Assembly: GCF_021026315.1 (NCBI RefSeq)
Contig: NZ_JAJNCX010000012.1
Location: 124,001-188,000 of the forward strand
Source of the DNA: Rhizobium sp. C4
GTDB taxonomy: Bacteria > Pseudomonadota > Alphaproteobacteria > Rhizobiales > Rhizobiaceae
Direction: 5' to 3'
Length of the DNA: 64,000 bases
The notes below the pieces were generated by a model that searched no databases, was not told where the DNA came from, and saw nothing but the letters and a program-made list of their open reading frames with translations. Both the position numbers and the translations under genes were made by a program. How positions within the stretch are numbered: position 1 is the stretch's first letter; the number at the start of each line of letters is the position of its first letter. Of the stretch, positions 25,333-33,677 are shown piece by piece.

Positions 25333-26433
25333 GTGACGCAGCATAGAAATTCGCGGCAGCTGACCGAGCTGAAGAACTTCGGCTCGAACCCCGGCATGCT
25401 GAAGTGCTGGCTGCATCTCCCGGCCATTCTTGCGCCCAAGACGCCACTCGTCGTCGTCCTGCACGGTTGTACGCAGAGTGCCGCAACCTATGACCACGGG
25501 GCCGGCTGGTCGAAGCTCGCGGAGGAAAAGGGCTTTGCAGTCCTCTTTCCCGAGCAGCAGCGCGTCAACAACGCCAACCTTTGCTTCAACTGGTTCGAGC
25601 CGGGCGACATCCGGCGCGCTTCGGGCGAAGCTCTCTCAATCCGGGAAATGGTCGGCCACGTCGTTGAGGCGCACGGACTGGATGCGGGGCGAATCTTCAT
25701 TACCGGACTGTCGGCCGGAGGCGCTATGGCGAATGTCATGCTGGTGAGCTATCCCGAATTGTTTGCGGGTGGCGCGATCATCGGTGGACTTCCTTATGGA
25801 ACCGCCTCGGGCTTAAGCCAGGCTTTCGAGCGGATGCGCGGCCAGAATGGTCCGAGCGTCAGCCAGATGCGGTCTGTCCTGGAGACCGCAGCGCCCGGCT
25901 CGGATTCCTGGCCCAGCATCTCTGTCTGGCATGGAACGCACGACCAGACGGTAACGCCAGTCAATGCCGAGCAGATCGCCCATCAGTGGGCCGGCGCGCA
26001 TGGGGTCTCGGACACACCGGACCTGACAGAATCGATCAATGGCCACAGCCGCAAGGCCTGGCTCGACGAAAGCGGCAAAGAGGTGATCGAGGTCAATCTT
26101 ATCAAGGGCATGGCGCATGGGGTCCCCCTGTCTTTCACAGCGGAAGCTCCCCTGGGCAACTCTGGTCCATTCATGCTGGACGCGGGGATTTCTTCGACTG
26201 CGCGTATCGCCCGGACCTGGGGCCTTGCCGACGACGCCGATGTCGAAATCGCGGAGGGCACCTTCGAGACCGGCCCGGAGCACGTCACGGCCCCGTCAGG
26301 TATTGAAGCCATGATCGCCAAGGTGATGGCCTATGCGAAAACAAGCGTGGTTCACAAGACCGGAGGTCGAGATGATCGGGGCGTCGGAAAGGTCATCAAC
26401 GATGCACTTCGCGCGGCAGGGCTGATCCGCTAG
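25333..26433 (+). CDS. PHB depolymerase family esterase
   Basis: The 366-residue protein starts at GTG 25333. The segment VVLHGCTQSA (oxyanion hole) and GLSAGGAM with S127 identify the Esterase_phb family, with a later GTHDQTVTP acid region and GMAHGVPL histidine region. No clear signal peptide, so the enzyme is probably cytoplasmic; the family contains feruloyl and polyhydroxybutyrate-type esterases. It follows the GH130 gene by 49 bp on the same strand and may share its transcript. Confidence 0.85.
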   Translation: MTQHRNSRQLTELKNFGSNPGMLKCWLHLPAILAPKTPLVVVLHGCTQSAATYDHGAGWSKLAEEKGFAVLFPEQQRVNNANLCFNWFEPGDIRRASGEALSIREMVGHVVEAHGLDAGRIFITGLSAGGAMANVMLVSYPELFAGGAIIGGLPYGTASGLSQAFERMRGQNGPSVSQMRSVLETAAPGSDSWPSISVWHGTHDQTVTPVNAEQIAHQWAGAHGVSDTPDLTESINGHSRKAWLDESGKEVIEVNLIKGMAHGVPLSFTAEAPLGNSGPFMLDAGISSTARIARTWGLADDADVEIAEGTFETGPEHVTAPSGIEAMIAKVMAYAKTSVVHKTGGRDDRGVGKVINDALRAAGLIR

Positions 26434-26517
26434 TCCGCTGGCGCGACGCGCGGACGATAAGCAAATTGCCCCGCGCGCGGGCTGCACCCTCGCAATCAGC
26501 CTTAGGGAGCTGTTTCC

Positions 26518-27399
26518 ATGGCAATGCTCAGTATTCGTCATCGTACGACCTACAGTTTCCGGGAGGAGGTGTCGTTGTCGCCGCACCGCCTTATGCTCCG
26601 GCCGCGTGAAGGCCGCGAGCTCAGGCTGCTCAGCCATGAGGTTTCCACCTTCCCTCGGGTTGCACTGAGCTGGTCGAACGATGTATTCGGCAACGCGATT
26701 GCTTCAGCGACGTTCCAGACCCGCGCCCGCACATTGGTGGTGGACAGCACGGCAATCGTGGATTTGACGGCATCGGCATGGCCGGTCTTCGACATTGCGG
26801 CATACGCGATCCACTATCCCTTCGCTTACGCCGATGGCGATTGGACTGATCTCGGTGCGCTTGGGGTTCAACAATACGAAGACATCGACAGCCGGCTCGC
26901 AACATGGGCCCGCGGCTTTGTCGCCGGCAGTCCGACCGATACGCTGTCCCTTCTCAAGGATATCAGTCTGGGGATCGCATCCTCTATCTCCTACCAGAGC
27001 CGGGAAGAGGAAGGGACGCAGACGCCGCTCAGAACCCTTGAGCGCGGTTGGGGCTCCTGCAGGGACTTCGCCGTGTTATTCGTCGAAACGGTCCGTAGCC
27101 TTGGTTTCGGTGCCCGGATCGTCTCAGGCTATCTGTTCAATCCAGACGCATCACTCAGCGGCTCGACAGACGAAGGATCGACGCACGCCTGGGCAGAAGT
27201 GTTCGTTCCGGGCGCTGGCTGGATCACATTCGATCCGACAAACCGCAGCATGGGCGCCGCCAACCTCATCCCGGTCGCCGTGGCCCGCGACATCGCCAAC
27301 GCCGTTCCGGTTTCAGGGAGCTTCACGGGCGCTACGGACGCCTTCATCGCGATGGACGTGACCGTACAGGTCAACGCAATCGATGGTCGCTTTTTTTAA
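26518..27399 (+). CDS. transglutaminase-like cysteine peptidase family protein
   Basis: The 293-residue protein has the bacterial transglutaminase N-terminal domain (SIRHRTTYSFREEVSLSPHR) and then the catalytic core: C181 in GSCRDFA, H223 in STHAWAEVFVPG and D239 in TFDPTN. Length is normal. Such proteins occur beside alpha-E and circularly permuted ATP-grasp genes, but none is present here. It is last in the 21.6-27.4 kb same-strand run. Substrate unknown. Confidence 0.88.
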   Translation: MAMLSIRHRTTYSFREEVSLSPHRLMLRPREGRELRLLSHEVSTFPRVALSWSNDVFGNAIASATFQTRARTLVVDSTAIVDLTASAWPVFDIAAYAIHYPFAYADGDWTDLGALGVQQYEDIDSRLATWARGFVAGSPTDTLSLLKDISLGIASSISYQSREEEGTQTPLRTLERGWGSCRDFAVLFVETVRSLGFGARIVSGYLFNPDASLSGSTDEGSTHAWAEVFVPGAGWITFDPTNRSMGAANLIPVAVARDIANAVPVSGSFTGATDAFIAMDVTVQVNAIDGRFF

Positions 27400-27652
27400 T
27401 TCCTTTTGCTTTGAGTAGATACAAACCCACGATCCGCTAGGAACCTCGGCCGCGCCAACGACAAGCGACCCCTCGTCGAGATTGTGTGCTCCTGATTGAA
27501 GTGTACCTGCCGGCGAACAGGCCGAAATCAGAAACATCGGTTGCCAGTCAACGCTTACTTTATTTCGCCTGAAACGCTCCATCATTTGTTAAATGTCCCG
27601 CCCTATCTCCGCTCACCCTCGGCACTGGTGCCGAGCGAAACGGAATATCAGC

Positions 27653-30010
27653 ATGTCAAAACAGGATCTTTCGTCGCGGCATTTTCAGCAGAAAATCTCC
27701 AAGTTCTGCGAAATGCGCGTGGCCCCCCTCGCCCGCGAAGCGGCTTCCAAGAAAATCGAGCGCTACCTCATAAGCTTGATCGCGCATCGCAAGGGGCCGC
27801 CGCGGTTGAATGGTCATATAGATTGGACGGAAATCGCCATCACTACGGGGATTGGGGGTCAGTGGAAGCCCGACTTTAAAAGGCAGGTTCAGATTGCCCT
27901 GGAGGCGGTCAATCGTTGGCTCGGCGCACCACCCGTCCCCGAAGACCGCCAAGTCCGCACTGGTAGAGCGAAAAAGGGAGAGGCCGATAGCTGCAGTGCC
28001 CAGGTTAAACGTTCCTCTACGCGAACGCCTAGAAGAACCGGCGAGCGCCATCCGATCACTGATTTCCCTAACGGGTCCAAGGGAGGTAAACCCAAGCCGA
28101 TACTTGAGTCTCCGGAGCCGCTGTTTGACGCAACCCACGACCCTGACAGTTTTCAGGAGGCACTCATCTATCATATGCGCCGGTTTGGCGAGAGCTATTG
28201 GCAGCTCTATCGCGCCGTGATCCGGCTCGATGAAACGTTCGACCACAAAACCCTGCTGTCATGGGTCGAGGGCGAACGGGTACCCCGATCGGTGAACAGC
28301 TTTGACATTCTCGCGCGTATCGAACGGCGCTACCAGTTGCCGCAAGGATATTTCAAAGCGAAGCTGCCGCATCAGGCCCGATCTCTCCTTGGCCATGATC
28401 TCGGTGATATCACACCTGCGGAAAGCCGCAGGATTGCCTGGCACCTTCCGGACGATTTCGGCAGCCTTCCCTTCAGTAAGAGGGAGGAGATCATAGATTG
28501 GGTGCGAAAGGTCATCATTTCGGGATCGACCGACTATCGGCGCTATCAGGCAGCGGCCAGCAAGCAGCGCTATGCTATCCGGTTTCCGGGCATAACATAT
28601 GGCGGAGGAGCATTGTCGCCTCGTGGGAACCTTCACAAGAACAGCGTCCACAGTGAAGCCACCGAAAGCTTCGAAGACCCGGACCTACTGTCCGGCGTCG
28701 TCGATGCGCCGCCTCGCCTTGCGATGGAAATGTCCGATCTGATCCGGTTCAAGACTTCGACGCTGACCGCGATCGGCTTCCAGCGCAATGGAGTTTGGGG
28801 CGAGGAAACGGCTTCCCAGAAGATCGAACATCTCGGTCTGATGTTCGGCGCATTGGCCGCCTCTCCTTCCGGTGCGGTCAAGGGGTTCGGCGTACCGCTC
28901 AGCCAATTGACTTTTGGCCTGCTCATCTTCCCTGGCGTCTGGGATTGGTATCTGCAGTGGCGGGAGCAGCGTCGCGGTTTCTATACCAGATGGGAAGAGG
29001 ACATGCTGATGATCGCGCAGGCCCTGTCGCGCTCCGACGTCGGCTGGATAGGTCAGCACCCAGAGTTGCTGAAGCATGTGAAACCGATCGAAGGTCTGAT
29101 CGCGCCAGAGGAAATCGAGTTCGCAACGCGCGATTGGCATGGTGCCTGCGACGCGTTTCACCGGCATGTCGCCAACCGTTCCAAGGAAATTCAGCGGGTA
29201 ATGCGGGTGCACCGCGATCCTTTTGAACCTATCATGGTTGTTCTTGAAGCGGACAGCCCGCTGTCAGAATATCGCAAGATTACGGACGAGATCCTTAAGC
29301 GCATGCCGGATGAAGATCGATACCCGAGAGCAGCTGCGGAGGCTGTCCGGTCTTTCCTTCTGCTTCGCCTGGGTTTGCATCTGGGGCTTCGCCAGAAGAA
29401 CCTCCGTCAGCTTCTCGTCTGCCGGCGCGGCCATTTCCCGACTTCGGAACGACGCCTTGAAGACATGAAATGCGGCGAGTTGCGCTGGAGCGAAAGGGAG
29501 CAAGGATGGGAGGTGCTTATCCCTTCAGTCGCGTTCAAGAACTCCGGTTCCTCCTTCTTCGGGAAAAAGCCGTTCCGGCTGATCTTGCCGGATCTGCTGG
29601 ATCTCTACAAATACCTCGAGGCCTATATCGATCGCCATCGCGGTGTCCTGCTCGGCCCCGCCAAGGATCCGGGAACGCTGTTCGTCAAGACCGTGAAAAA
29701 GACCAGCCTGGATGCCGCCTACGATTCCACCACATTCTACGAGGCCTGGCGGACCGTGATTCAGCGCTATGGAATCTATAATCCCTATACCGGTCGTGGC
29801 GCCATCAAGGGGCTGCTGCCGCATGGCCCGCATAATCTGCGGGATATCCTGGCAACTCATATTCTCAAGCAGACTGGCTCCTACGAGCAGGCGAGTTACG
29901 CGATCCAGGATACACCAGACGTGGTGCAGCAGCACTATGGCCGCTTCCTGCCGCAGGACAAGGCTGCCCTTGCTGCTCGAATTCTGAATCAGGTATGGGA
30001 AGCGGCATAG
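27653..30010 (+). CDS. large tyrosine-recombinase-like protein with HTH-type N-terminal half
   Basis: With ATG 27653 the protein has 785 residues (an upstream ATG at 27593 adds 20). Residues about 170-260 (HMRRFGESYWQLYRAVIRLD, HKTLLSWVEGERVPRSVNSF) look like an XRE-type HTH with a following FDILARIERRYQLP helix. The last 280 residues carry a tyrosine-recombinase core: R in LGLRQKNLRQLLV, a possible K in VAFKNSG, PHNLRDILATHIL (HxxR) and the nucleophile Y in QQHYGRFLP. The usual second His/Trp position reads QD. The protein is about twice the size of ordinary integrases. No att site was found. Confidence 0.75.
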   Translation: MSKQDLSSRHFQQKISKFCEMRVAPLAREAASKKIERYLISLIAHRKGPPRLNGHIDWTEIAITTGIGGQWKPDFKRQVQIALEAVNRWLGAPPVPEDRQVRTGRAKKGEADSCSAQVKRSSTRTPRRTGERHPITDFPNGSKGGKPKPILESPEPLFDATHDPDSFQEALIYHMRRFGESYWQLYRAVIRLDETFDHKTLLSWVEGERVPRSVNSFDILARIERRYQLPQGYFKAKLPHQARSLLGHDLGDITPAESRRIAWHLPDDFGSLPFSKREEIIDWVRKVIISGSTDYRRYQAAASKQRYAIRFPGITYGGGALSPRGNLHKNSVHSEATESFEDPDLLSGVVDAPPRLAMEMSDLIRFKTSTLTAIGFQRNGVWGEETASQKIEHLGLMFGALAASPSGAVKGFGVPLSQLTFGLLIFPGVWDWYLQWREQRRGFYTRWEEDMLMIAQALSRSDVGWIGQHPELLKHVKPIEGLIAPEEIEFATRDWHGACDAFHRHVANRSKEIQRVMRVHRDPFEPIMVVLEADSPLSEYRKITDEILKRMPDEDRYPRAAAEAVRSFLLLRLGLHLGLRQKNLRQLLVCRRGHFPTSERRLEDMKCGELRWSEREQGWEVLIPSVAFKNSGSSFFGKKPFRLILPDLLDLYKYLEAYIDRHRGVLLGPAKDPGTLFVKTVKKTSLDAAYDSTTFYEAWRTVIQRYGIYNPYTGRGAIKGLLPHGPHNLRDILATHILKQTGSYEQASYAIQDTPDVVQQHYGRFLPQDKAALAARILNQVWEAA

Positions 30011-30024
30011 TTCTCTCCTCAATC

Positions 30025-30053
30025 TTGATGGATGTAGCACTTAGTGCTATATA
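30025..30053 (+). promoter_or_regulatory. toxin-antitoxin promoter with 15-bp palindromic operator
   Basis: TTGATG (30025-30030), a 17-base spacer and TATATA (30048-30053) form a sigma-70-like promoter. The spacer contains TAGCACTTAGTGCTA (30035-30049), a perfect 7+1+7 palindrome, placed to let the antitoxin or complex block transcription. The predicted start of transcription lies at or next to the toxin ATG (30059). Confidence 0.65.
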
Positions 30054-30058
30054 GATCG

Positions 30059-30418
30059 ATGTCAGACCGAGTGTTCAAAACTGCATGGTTCGCCAAGGCG
30101 GCAAAGAAGGCGCGCATTTCCGACAAGGCGTTGTCGACGGCAATCCGCCAAGTCGCGCTCGGGCAGGCCGACGATCTTGGAGGCGGCGTCTTCAAGAAGC
30201 GTCTTAACGAAAACTTGCATCGTTCGATCGTTCTGGCCAAGGCAGGCGAGTTCTGGGTGTTCGCCTATCTCTTCGCAAAGAAGGATCGACCGAATATTGA
30301 TGACGACGAGCTTCTGGCGTTCCGGAAGCTCGCTGACCTATACCGCCGCAAGACGAAAGCTGACCTCGAAGCGGAACTCAAGGCCGGCGCCCTATTGGAG
30401 ATAGACCATGGCGACTAA
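30059..30418 (+). CDS. RelE/HigB-type toxin
   Basis: The 119-residue protein reads VFKTAWFAKAAKKARISDKA, GVFKKRLNENLHRSIVLAKA and FWVFAYLFAKKDRPNIDDDE. This is the RelE/ParE superfamily subgroup in which a basic RNase-like fold precedes an XRE antitoxin. ATG 30059 is preferred; a GTG 15 bases upstream lies inside the operator. No Shine-Dalgarno sequence precedes the ATG. It should inhibit translation by mRNA cleavage, as in its family. It overlaps the antitoxin gene by 11 bp. Confidence 0.85.
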   Translation: MSDRVFKTAWFAKAAKKARISDKALSTAIRQVALGQADDLGGGVFKKRLNENLHRSIVLAKAGEFWVFAYLFAKKDRPNIDDDELLAFRKLADLYRRKTKADLEAELKAGALLEIDHGD

Positions 30419-30731
30419 TCGCAAGTTCAAGAGCGATGCCTTCGAGGCAATCCACAGTGCTGTCGAAGGCATGTATGCGGCCGGGACCATCGATAAGGAA
30501 ACGATGCGGACATTCGACAATGATTGCCTTGTGGTCCCGTCTGAACTCACGCCAAATGAGATCAAGGCTTTGCGTGAGAAGAACCACGTCAGCCAGCCGG
30601 TCTTCGCCCGCTATCTGAACACCAGTCAGTCGACGGTGCAAAAGTGGGAGACCGGTGCCAAACGCCCTAGCGGCCCCGCGCTGAAGCTGCTTGCGCTTGT
30701 GCAGAAGCACGGGCTTCAGATGTTAGCGTGA
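30408..30731 (+). CDS. XRE-family antitoxin (HigA/NadS-like)
   Basis: The 107-residue protein has a C-terminal HTH (residues 47-100: ELTPNEIKALREKNHVSQPV, FARYLNTSQSTVQKWETGAK). The FARYLNTSxSTVxKWExGxxxP pattern is typical of antitoxins that pair with RelE-like toxins in the toxin-first order seen here. It probably binds the TAGCACT-type palindrome upstream and represses its own operon. Confidence 0.88.
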   Translation: MATNRKFKSDAFEAIHSAVEGMYAAGTIDKETMRTFDNDCLVVPSELTPNEIKALREKNHVSQPVFARYLNTSQSTVQKWETGAKRPSGPALKLLALVQKHGLQMLA

Positions 30732-31012
30732 TCGAAGCTCCGGTCCGCGGAGGAATTCGAGTTTGTCGTTTCGCTCTTGAAAGGATATGAACTGGCGATC
30801 TCGTCGCCGTGATATTTGTCCGCTTAAGTTCCCATACAGGGACATGACTCGAGGCGAGGCTAATGGCCGAACATGGGCCGCAACCAGTTGATGATGGCCC
30901 CAAAACGCGAGCCAGGCGCGGACAATGCTGATCCAAACGCCGCGATGAGGTGGTGCAGCACTCGAGAAGCCATTATAGAACGCACGGAAACAAGCACGAG
31001 TCACGGGGCGAG

Positions 31013-31714
31013 ATGGCGAAAATCGATAGATCAATTGTCGCGGACATTGAGGCGTTCGCCGGGCTGGCGGCCGCGGATATCAATGAGGTTCTCGATCGGG
31101 CAAACCCATTGCGGGTCCCGAAGGATAAGGCAGTCTTTGCGCAGGATGAGGCGGCGGAACGGTTCTTCCTGCTTCTCGACGGTGTGGTCCGTGTCGTGCA
31201 GACGACGCGGGACGGGCACCAGGTGATTGCGCGCTACCTTGGTGCGGGTTCGATCATCGGCATCGCGCCCGCGATCGGGCGGACGACCTATCCGGCGTCC
31301 GCCGAGGCAGCGGTCGATTGCGTCGTGCTCGCCTGGCCGACGTCGATCTGGCCGGAACTGTCCGCCCGCTTTCCGCAGCTTGCCATTAACACCTACAAGG
31401 CCGTGGGTGCGCGACTGGCCGAAACACAGGAGCGGGTCATCGAGCTTTCGATTGCGCAGGTCGAACAGCGGGTTGCCAACGCAGTGCTGCGGCTCATCCG
31501 CCAGACGGGCAAGAAGACCGAAGACGGGATCATCATCGAATTCCCCATCTCCCGGCAGGACATCGCGGAAATGACCGGCACGACGCTGCATACGGTCAGC
31601 CGGCTCTTAAGCGCCTGGGAGAGCGACGGTGTGGTGTCAAGCGGGCGGCAGAAGATCACTGTCACCGATCCGCACAAGCTGATGCTGATCGGGCAGGGAA
31701 AGCCCCAGGGTTAA
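31013..31714 (+). CDS. Crp/Fnr-family regulator, Dnr/NnrR-like
   Basis: ATG 31013 gives 233 residues and places the cyclic-nucleotide-like domain correctly (LDRANPLRVPKDKAVFAQDE, LLLDGVVRVVQTTRDGHQVI); an upstream start would add 21 odd residues. The HTH is ISRQDIAEMTGTTLHTVSRL. No N-terminal cysteine cluster for an Fe-S centre is present, so it is not an oxygen-sensing Fnr; it fits the Dnr/NnrR group of NO-responsive activators of denitrification. It lies next to the nos island, whose promoters carry TTGCG-type boxes. Confidence 0.82.
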   Translation: MAKIDRSIVADIEAFAGLAAADINEVLDRANPLRVPKDKAVFAQDEAAERFFLLLDGVVRVVQTTRDGHQVIARYLGAGSIIGIAPAIGRTTYPASAEAAVDCVVLAWPTSIWPELSARFPQLAINTYKAVGARLAETQERVIELSIAQVEQRVANAVLRLIRQTGKKTEDGIIIEFPISRQDIAEMTGTTLHTVSRLLSAWESDGVVSSGRQKITVTDPHKLMLIGQGKPQG

Positions 31715-31717
31715 ACC

Positions 31718-31927
31718 TCAAACGCGGTTCCGATGCCTGATCGCCTCGATCAGGCTTTCCTCGAAACGTTCCAGCTCTGCCTCATGTTCGCGCGCGGCAT
31801 CCACCGGCGTGTGAAAGCCGGAGATCGGGCACCCGATACAGAGCATCCGGTAGCGCATGAGAACGGCAACCGTCTCAGGCCATTCCGTCATCATCTGTTC
31901 GAGCGTGATGTCGCGACTGAAGCGCAT
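31718..31927 (-). CDS. DUF1858 (ScdA N-terminal-like) small protein
   Basis: Start ATG 31925-31927 with GGAAAGG upstream gives 69 residues; a longer frame exists but lacks a ribosome site. The sequence DITLEQMMTEWPETVAVLMR, YRMLCIGCPISGFHTPVDAA matches DUF1858: a short helical domain with CxxC and the phrase MLCIGCP. Relatives are encoded beside denitrification and iron-sulfur repair genes. It converges on the Crp/Fnr gene and is divergent from pseudoazurin. Confidence 0.8.
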   Translation of the reverse strand: MRFSRDITLEQMMTEWPETVAVLMRYRMLCIGCPISGFHTPVDAAREHEAELERFEESLIEAIRHRNRV

Positions 31928-31992
31928 CGGACCTTTCCACCCTCCACGTTGATCTCGACAATAGGCGAATGCCGGCTGGCTTCGTTGTGCTG

Positions 31993-32009
31993 GCGCAAAC
32001 AGTTTGCGC
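31993..32009. promoter_or_regulatory. 17-bp perfect palindrome
   Basis: GCGCAAA-CAG-TTTGCGC has two exact 7-base arms around CAG and overlaps the Crp/Fnr box at 32004-32017. It may be a second, back-to-back half-site arrangement for the same regulator in this divergent promoter. Confidence 0.4.
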
Positions 32010-32017
32010 ATCAGCAA
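32004..32017. promoter_or_regulatory. Crp/Fnr (NnrR-like) box
   Basis: TTGCGCATCAGCAA fits TTG-N8-CAA with the TTGCG half-site also seen at 41508 and 41586. It lies between the DUF1858 gene (start 77 bp to the left) and pseudoazurin (start 122 bp to the right), so it can serve either or both. Confidence 0.6.
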
Positions 32018-32138
32018 AAGTAACCAGCGGCGCGCAATTTCATTTCTGTTTGACGAACCGCAAACTCGACTTTGGGCGTCAAGGTTAGAAGGGTCTCAGC
32101 GGTCACGAGGATCGTGAAACAACCCAAGGAATTCGACA

Positions 32139-32588
32139 ATGAAGACGATGATGAAGACGAGCCTTGCTCTGGTCGCAGGCGTTGCACTGACCGTCATGGC
32201 GCTCCCGGCCAACGCAGCCGATATCGAGGTCAAGATGCTGAACAAGGGCGCCAAGGGCACGATGGTGTTCGAACCCGATTTCGTGAAGGCCGCGCCGGGC
32301 GACACGATCCATTTCGTCGCCACCGACAAGGGCCATGACGCCGAAAGCATCGAAGGCATGGTGCCGGAAGGCGCTGCGCCCTTCATCGGCGAGATGGGCA
32401 AGGACGTGACCGTCAAGCTCGACAAGGAAGGCTTCTACGGCGTCCGCTGCAAGCCGCATTTCGGCATGGGCATGGTGATGCTGGTGGAAGTCGGCAAGGG
32501 CGCCAACGCCGACGCGGCCAAAGCCGCCAAGATGCCGCCGAAAGCCAAGCAGAAGTTCGACGAGCTGTTTGCGGCGGCTGCGAAATAA
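32139..32588 (+). CDS. pseudoazurin (blue copper protein)
   Basis: The 149-residue protein has a signal peptide (KTSLALVAGVALTVMALPANAA, cut near residue 27) and a cupredoxin fold. Copper ligands are the His in DKGHDAES and the Cys, His and Met in VRCKPHFGMGM. Pseudoazurin carries electrons from the bc1 complex to nitrite or nitrous oxide reductase in the periplasm; here N2O reductase is the obvious partner. AAGGA precedes the ATG, and a terminator follows. Confidence 0.93.
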   Translation: MKTMMKTSLALVAGVALTVMALPANAADIEVKMLNKGAKGTMVFEPDFVKAAPGDTIHFVATDKGHDAESIEGMVPEGAAPFIGEMGKDVTVKLDKEGFYGVRCKPHFGMGMVMLVEVGKGANADAAKAAKMPPKAKQKFDELFAAAAK

Positions 32589-32612
32589 GACACGTCTCCT
32601 CCCAGGACGACG

Positions 32613-32642
32613 ACGGCCGGGTGATGAACCCGGCCGTTTTTG
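32613..32642. terminator. rho-independent terminator behind pseudoazurin
   Basis: ACGGCCGGGT and ACCCGGCCGT form a perfect 10-bp stem with a GATGA loop followed by TTTTT. It lies between the convergent pseudoazurin gene and the nos operon end. Confidence 0.85.
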
Positions 32643-32702
32643 TTTGGGGAGGGTCAGATGCCATTCCTCTCCCACAGGAGGAGAGGAAGCCCGGAGCGCT
32701 GC

Positions 32703-33674
32703 TCAAACCCGGATATCCTGCCCGCTCGCCCGCATCCGTTCGATCTCAACGACATCCATCAACACCACCGCCGTAGACATCGCATCCGCAAACGCGGCCG
32801 AGGGATGGATGACACTGGCGCGCGGCGTGTAATCCCGCGTGAGCCCCTTCATCGGATGCAGGATGTGTCCGGCATGACCCCGATTGTCGAAGGTCGTGCC
32901 GAGCATCATCGACGTGGCGACGGCCTGATCCGAAAGGGTCAGGCGCTCGGCAATCTCCGGCCCGCTGACCCCCTTGCGGATGCCGACCTGCCAGCCGGCG
33001 CCGTTGCGGCCCTTGCCGACCGCCTGGATCTCGCCGATGTCGAGCAGCATGTTGCCGTAGCCGTGGGACTTGAGGAGAGCGGAAATGCGATCGGTGATAT
33101 AGCCCTGCGCGATCCCGTTAAGCGTCAACGCCATGCCGGGTTGGGAGAAGGCGATGCCTATGTCGTCGAAGATGACCTTGTCCATGCCGACGCGGGCCAG
33201 CACCGGCGCGAGCTCGGAGGCTTCGGGCAGACGGGCGCGATGCGGCTTGGTGAACCATTCGGCATAGAAGGCGAAGAGGGGCTGGACGGTTGGGTCGAAC
33301 AGGCCGTTCGTCTGGCCGTGGACGGCTCGCGAGAGCGCCAGCACTTCCAGAAGCTCCGGAGGCGGGTCGGCCAGCGCGCCGTCGCGGTTCAGGCGAGCGA
33401 GCGCGCTGTCCTGCCGGTAAAGGCTGAAGATGACTTCAAGCCTTGCGATTTCGGCTTCGACGGCGGCCAGAACAGGCCTGGCTTCGGCCTCGCTGGCGCC
33501 AAGGAGTTCGATCTCGGCATGTGCCCCGAGGGCCTGCCCGCTCCAGCGGACGGGCTTGGCGGCGAAGGCGCGGGGCGCCAGTATGGCAGATGGGATTGCC
33601 GCGCCGGCGACGAGAACAGCGCCGATGAACAGCGCGCGACGGCGGGTGACGGGTTTCGTGAAGATCTGGGTCAT
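32703..33674 (-). CDS. nosX: NosX, ApbE-family FAD:protein FMN transferase
   Basis: The 323-residue protein has a Tat-like signal (TRRRALFIGAVLVAGAAI), then ApbE-family motifs: GAHAEIEL, NGLFDPTVQPL, TLNGIAQGYITDRI and GHILHPMKG. It transfers FMN onto a threonine, in this case most likely of NosR. It is the last gene of nosRZDFYLX, 3 bp after nosL, as in other rhizobial nos clusters. Confidence 0.92.
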   Translation of the reverse strand: MTQIFTKPVTRRRALFIGAVLVAGAAIPSAILAPRAFAAKPVRWSGQALGAHAEIELLGASEAEARPVLAAVEAEIARLEVIFSLYRQDSALARLNRDGALADPPPELLEVLALSRAVHGQTNGLFDPTVQPLFAFYAEWFTKPHRARLPEASELAPVLARVGMDKVIFDDIGIAFSQPGMALTLNGIAQGYITDRISALLKSHGYGNMLLDIGEIQAVGKGRNGAGWQVGIRKGVSGPEIAERLTLSDQAVATSMMLGTTFDNRGHAGHILHPMKGLTRDYTPRASVIHPSAAFADAMSTAVVLMDVVEIERMRASGQDIRV

Positions 33675-33677
33675 GGC

